A DNA stretch of 9,025 bases from Pseudomonadota bacterium (GTDB lineage Bacteria > Pseudomonadota > Alphaproteobacteria > Acetobacterales > Acetobacteraceae). This document shows, piece after piece, positions 7,648 through 9,025 of the stretch (position 1 is the first letter of the stretch; each line of letters opens with the position of its first letter). The stretch is taken from positions 1-9,025 of the forward strand of contig JAKBAQ010000104.1 in the NCBI GenBank assembly GCA_021808985.1, written 5' to 3'. The position numbers were made by a program, and so were the translations under genes. The notes under the pieces are model-generated. The model was not told the origin of the DNA. It did not search any database and saw only the letters and a program-made list of their open reading frames with translations.

Positions 7648-7832
7648 GACGCGAGATTCAACTCCAGGGTAAGAGGCAAAATTCAGACATACCGGCGGAA
7701 CCGGAGGATTTGCTAGAATGCGATGGCGTCAGCTTGGTCAGCTTTCCCGGGCGCCATCCATATTTATAAGTCAGTGGTGAGTCAGGCGTGAGATGTGGTC
7801 ATGCGCCGGCCTCATCTCATGCCATCCGGCTG
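7648..7832 (-). other. Intergenic region upstream of glyA with nested repeats
   Basis: This 185-bp gap has no convincing ORF. It contains an inverted repeat GATGGCG (7722-7728) and CGCCATC (7752-7758), which encloses an 8-bp direct repeat GTCAGCTT (7728-7735 and 7737-7744). A TATAAA-like hexamer is present near 7764-7769 on the minus strand, without a good -35. There is no clear intrinsic terminator after choV, so read-through from the transporter gene into glyA is possible. Confidence 0.4.
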
Positions 7833-9025
7833 CTAGGCGGCGGCCGGGACCGCCGGCATTCTTCTGTTTTTCCCCGCTATGGCCTGCAAAATATCTTTAA
7901 TTCGGCATATGCCGACGATTTTCCCGTTTTCATGGATAAGCGCCGGGCGGTCGGATATTTGCTGCGTATTCACAACATATTTCAGCGGCATTTCAGACGG
8001 CACGCAGGCAATGAAATCCTCCGGCGCGTCGGGAAAATTCTCTCCCACCGCAAAGGCGAATGGAATGCTCCGGCCGCCGCAGGTAACATTTTGCAGCTTG
8101 CCCTCACGGTCAAGCTCCAGGGTGTAGTCAGCGCCGCAGTGGAATGCGATGCTGTTTCCCTGGCGGGCGAAATCGCCAAGCGGGAGCATGACAGAAGCGG
8201 CCGTGAGCGCATTGAGCGGGTTCATGTGCTGCACGAACTCGGCCACATAATCGTTCTTCGGCCGCAGGATAATGTCTTCAGGGCGGCCCGTCTGCACAAT
8301 GCGCCCGCCTTCGAGAATGGTGATATGGTTGCCGATCTTGAGCGCTTCATCCAGATCGTGGCTGACAAAGAGAATGGTTTTCTTCAGATGCTTCTGCAGC
8401 AAGAGCAGCTCATCCTGCAATTTGGTGCGGATCAGCGGGTCAAGCGCGGAGAAGGGCTCGTCCATCAGCAGAATATCGGCATCGGTCGCCAGCGCGCGGG
8501 CCAGTCCAACGCGTTGCTGCATGCCGCCTGAAAGTTCGCTGACATAGTGATCCGCCCATTGCGCCAGGCCGACCAGTTCGAGTTTTTCATCAACGGCGGC
8601 TTTATAGTCGCGTGGCTTCATCCGGCGCAGCTCCAGGCCAAAGCCGACATTCTCACGCACGGTTTTCCAGGGCAGAAGCGCGAATTGCTGAAACACCATC
8701 GCAACGCTCTCGGTGCGCAGCTTGCGCAGCATCGCCGGGCTGGGCTGGGCGGCGTCAATCATGCCATCCTTGTGCTGCACGAGAATCTGCCCGCTGGTAA
8801 CCTGGTTCAATCCGTTCACGGCACGCAGAAGCGTGGTCTTGCCGGAGCCGGAGAGGCCCATGAGCACGGCGATTTCGCCTTTTTCAACCGTGAGATTGGC
8901 GTTGCTGACACCCAGAACCGCCTTGGTTGAAGCGATGATCTCGGCCCGGCTCTTGCCCTGGCGGATTTCCTCCATAACCTTGGCCGTGCGAACCCGGTCA
9001 GACTTTTTTTTGCTGAGACCAAAGA
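7833..9025 (-). CDS. choV: Choline/glycine betaine ABC transporter, ATP-binding subunit (5'-partial)
   Basis: This is the ATPase subunit of a choXWV/ProV-type osmolyte importer. Counting from the internal ATG at 8975, it shows Walker A GLSGSGKT (40-47), Q-loop VFQQFALLPW (94-103), signature LSGGMQQ (148-154), Walker B ILLMDEP (168-174) and the H-loop SHD (205-207). QFALLPWKTVRENVGFGLEL and HMNPLNALTA are typical of the choline ChoV branch. The C-terminal part from about residue 320 (SEMPLKYVVNTQQISDRPALIHENGK...) resembles a single CBS-like regulatory segment. The frame stays open upstream of 8975 to the window edge and reads FGLSKKKSDRVRTAKV. ChoV homologues have an FG motif followed by a variable stretch before the segment that leads into GKSRAEI, so the true start lies beyond 9025 and the ATG at 8975 is internal. 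Permease and substrate-binding genes are probably upstream. Assignment to choline versus betaine is not certain. Confidence 0.9.
   Translation of the reverse strand, partial: FGLSKKKSDRVRTAKVMEEIRQGKSRAEIIASTKAVLGVSNANLTVEKGEIAVLMGLSGSGKTTLLRAVNGLNQVTSGQILVQHKDGMIDAAQPSPAMLRKLRTESVAMVFQQFALLPWKTVRENVGFGLELRRMKPRDYKAAVDEKLELVGLAQWADHYVSELSGGMQQRVGLARALATDADILLMDEPFSALDPLIRTKLQDELLLLQKHLKKTILFVSHDLDEALKIGNHITILEGGRIVQTGRPEDIILRPKNDYVAEFVQHMNPLNALTAASVMLPLGDFARQGNSIAFHCGADYTLELDREGKLQNVTCGGRSIPFAFAVGENFPDAPEDFIACVPSEMPLKYVVNTQQISDRPALIHENGKIVGICRIKDILQAIAGKNRRMPAVPAAA

Noticed and set aside
6316..7716. Long plus-strand open frame (466 codons) opposite glyA
   Set aside because: It is fully antisense to intact glyA and shows the same shadow composition with no motif.
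7770..7791. Two imperfect 11-bp tandem units (GTCAGTGGTGA, GTCAGGCGTGA)
   Set aside because: Only two copies with 9 of 11 matches; it may be chance and has no supporting context.
7805..7830. GCCGG/CCGGC hairpin just after choV as a terminator
   Set aside because: It has only a 5-bp stem, a 16-nt loop and no following U-tract.
7788..8531. Plus-strand open frame (247 codons) opposite choV
   Set aside because: It is the antisense shadow of the ATPase gene; the ABC motifs are all on the minus strand.

Overview
The window looks like a chromosomal segment of a GC-rich alphaproteobacterium. Evidence for this is the gcvT-gcvH-gcvP order with single-chain GcvP, the tandem glycine riboswitch in front of gcvT, and a choXWV-type choline transporter ATPase. 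The exact lineage cannot be fixed by eye; an Acetobacteraceae- or rhizobial-like relative would fit. All genes I can support lie on the minus strand, so transcription runs from high to low coordinates.

Layout in transcription order: (1) 9025-7833, a choline/betaine ABC transporter ATP-binding subunit (choV type), whose 5' end lies outside the window. (2) 7647-6346, serine hydroxymethyltransferase (glyA). (3) 6295-5096, glutathione-independent formaldehyde dehydrogenase (fdhA), closed by a strong intrinsic terminator at about 5084-5049. (4) About 5025-4700, a decayed fragment of an IS3-family transposase carrying several single-base lesions. (5) 4575-4381, a tandem glycine riboswitch with a leader-linker helix, followed by a hairpin next to the gcvT start. 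(6) 4341-20, the glycine cleavage operon gcvT-gcvH-gcvP, tightly packed with a 12-bp gap and then an ATGA overlap.

Together the genes describe one-carbon handling downstream of choline/glycine betaine. The transporter would bring in choline or betaine. Stepwise demethylation, by enzymes not in this window, yields glycine and formaldehyde. FdhA oxidises formaldehyde to formate, GlyA interconverts glycine and serine through 5,10-methylene-THF, and the glycine cleavage system burns surplus glycine under direct glycine sensing by the riboswitch. The parts are individually well known. I see no undescribed system; the points most worth a second look are the divergent second riboswitch aptamer with its non-terminator expression platform, and the transposase relic lying between fdhA and the gcv leader.
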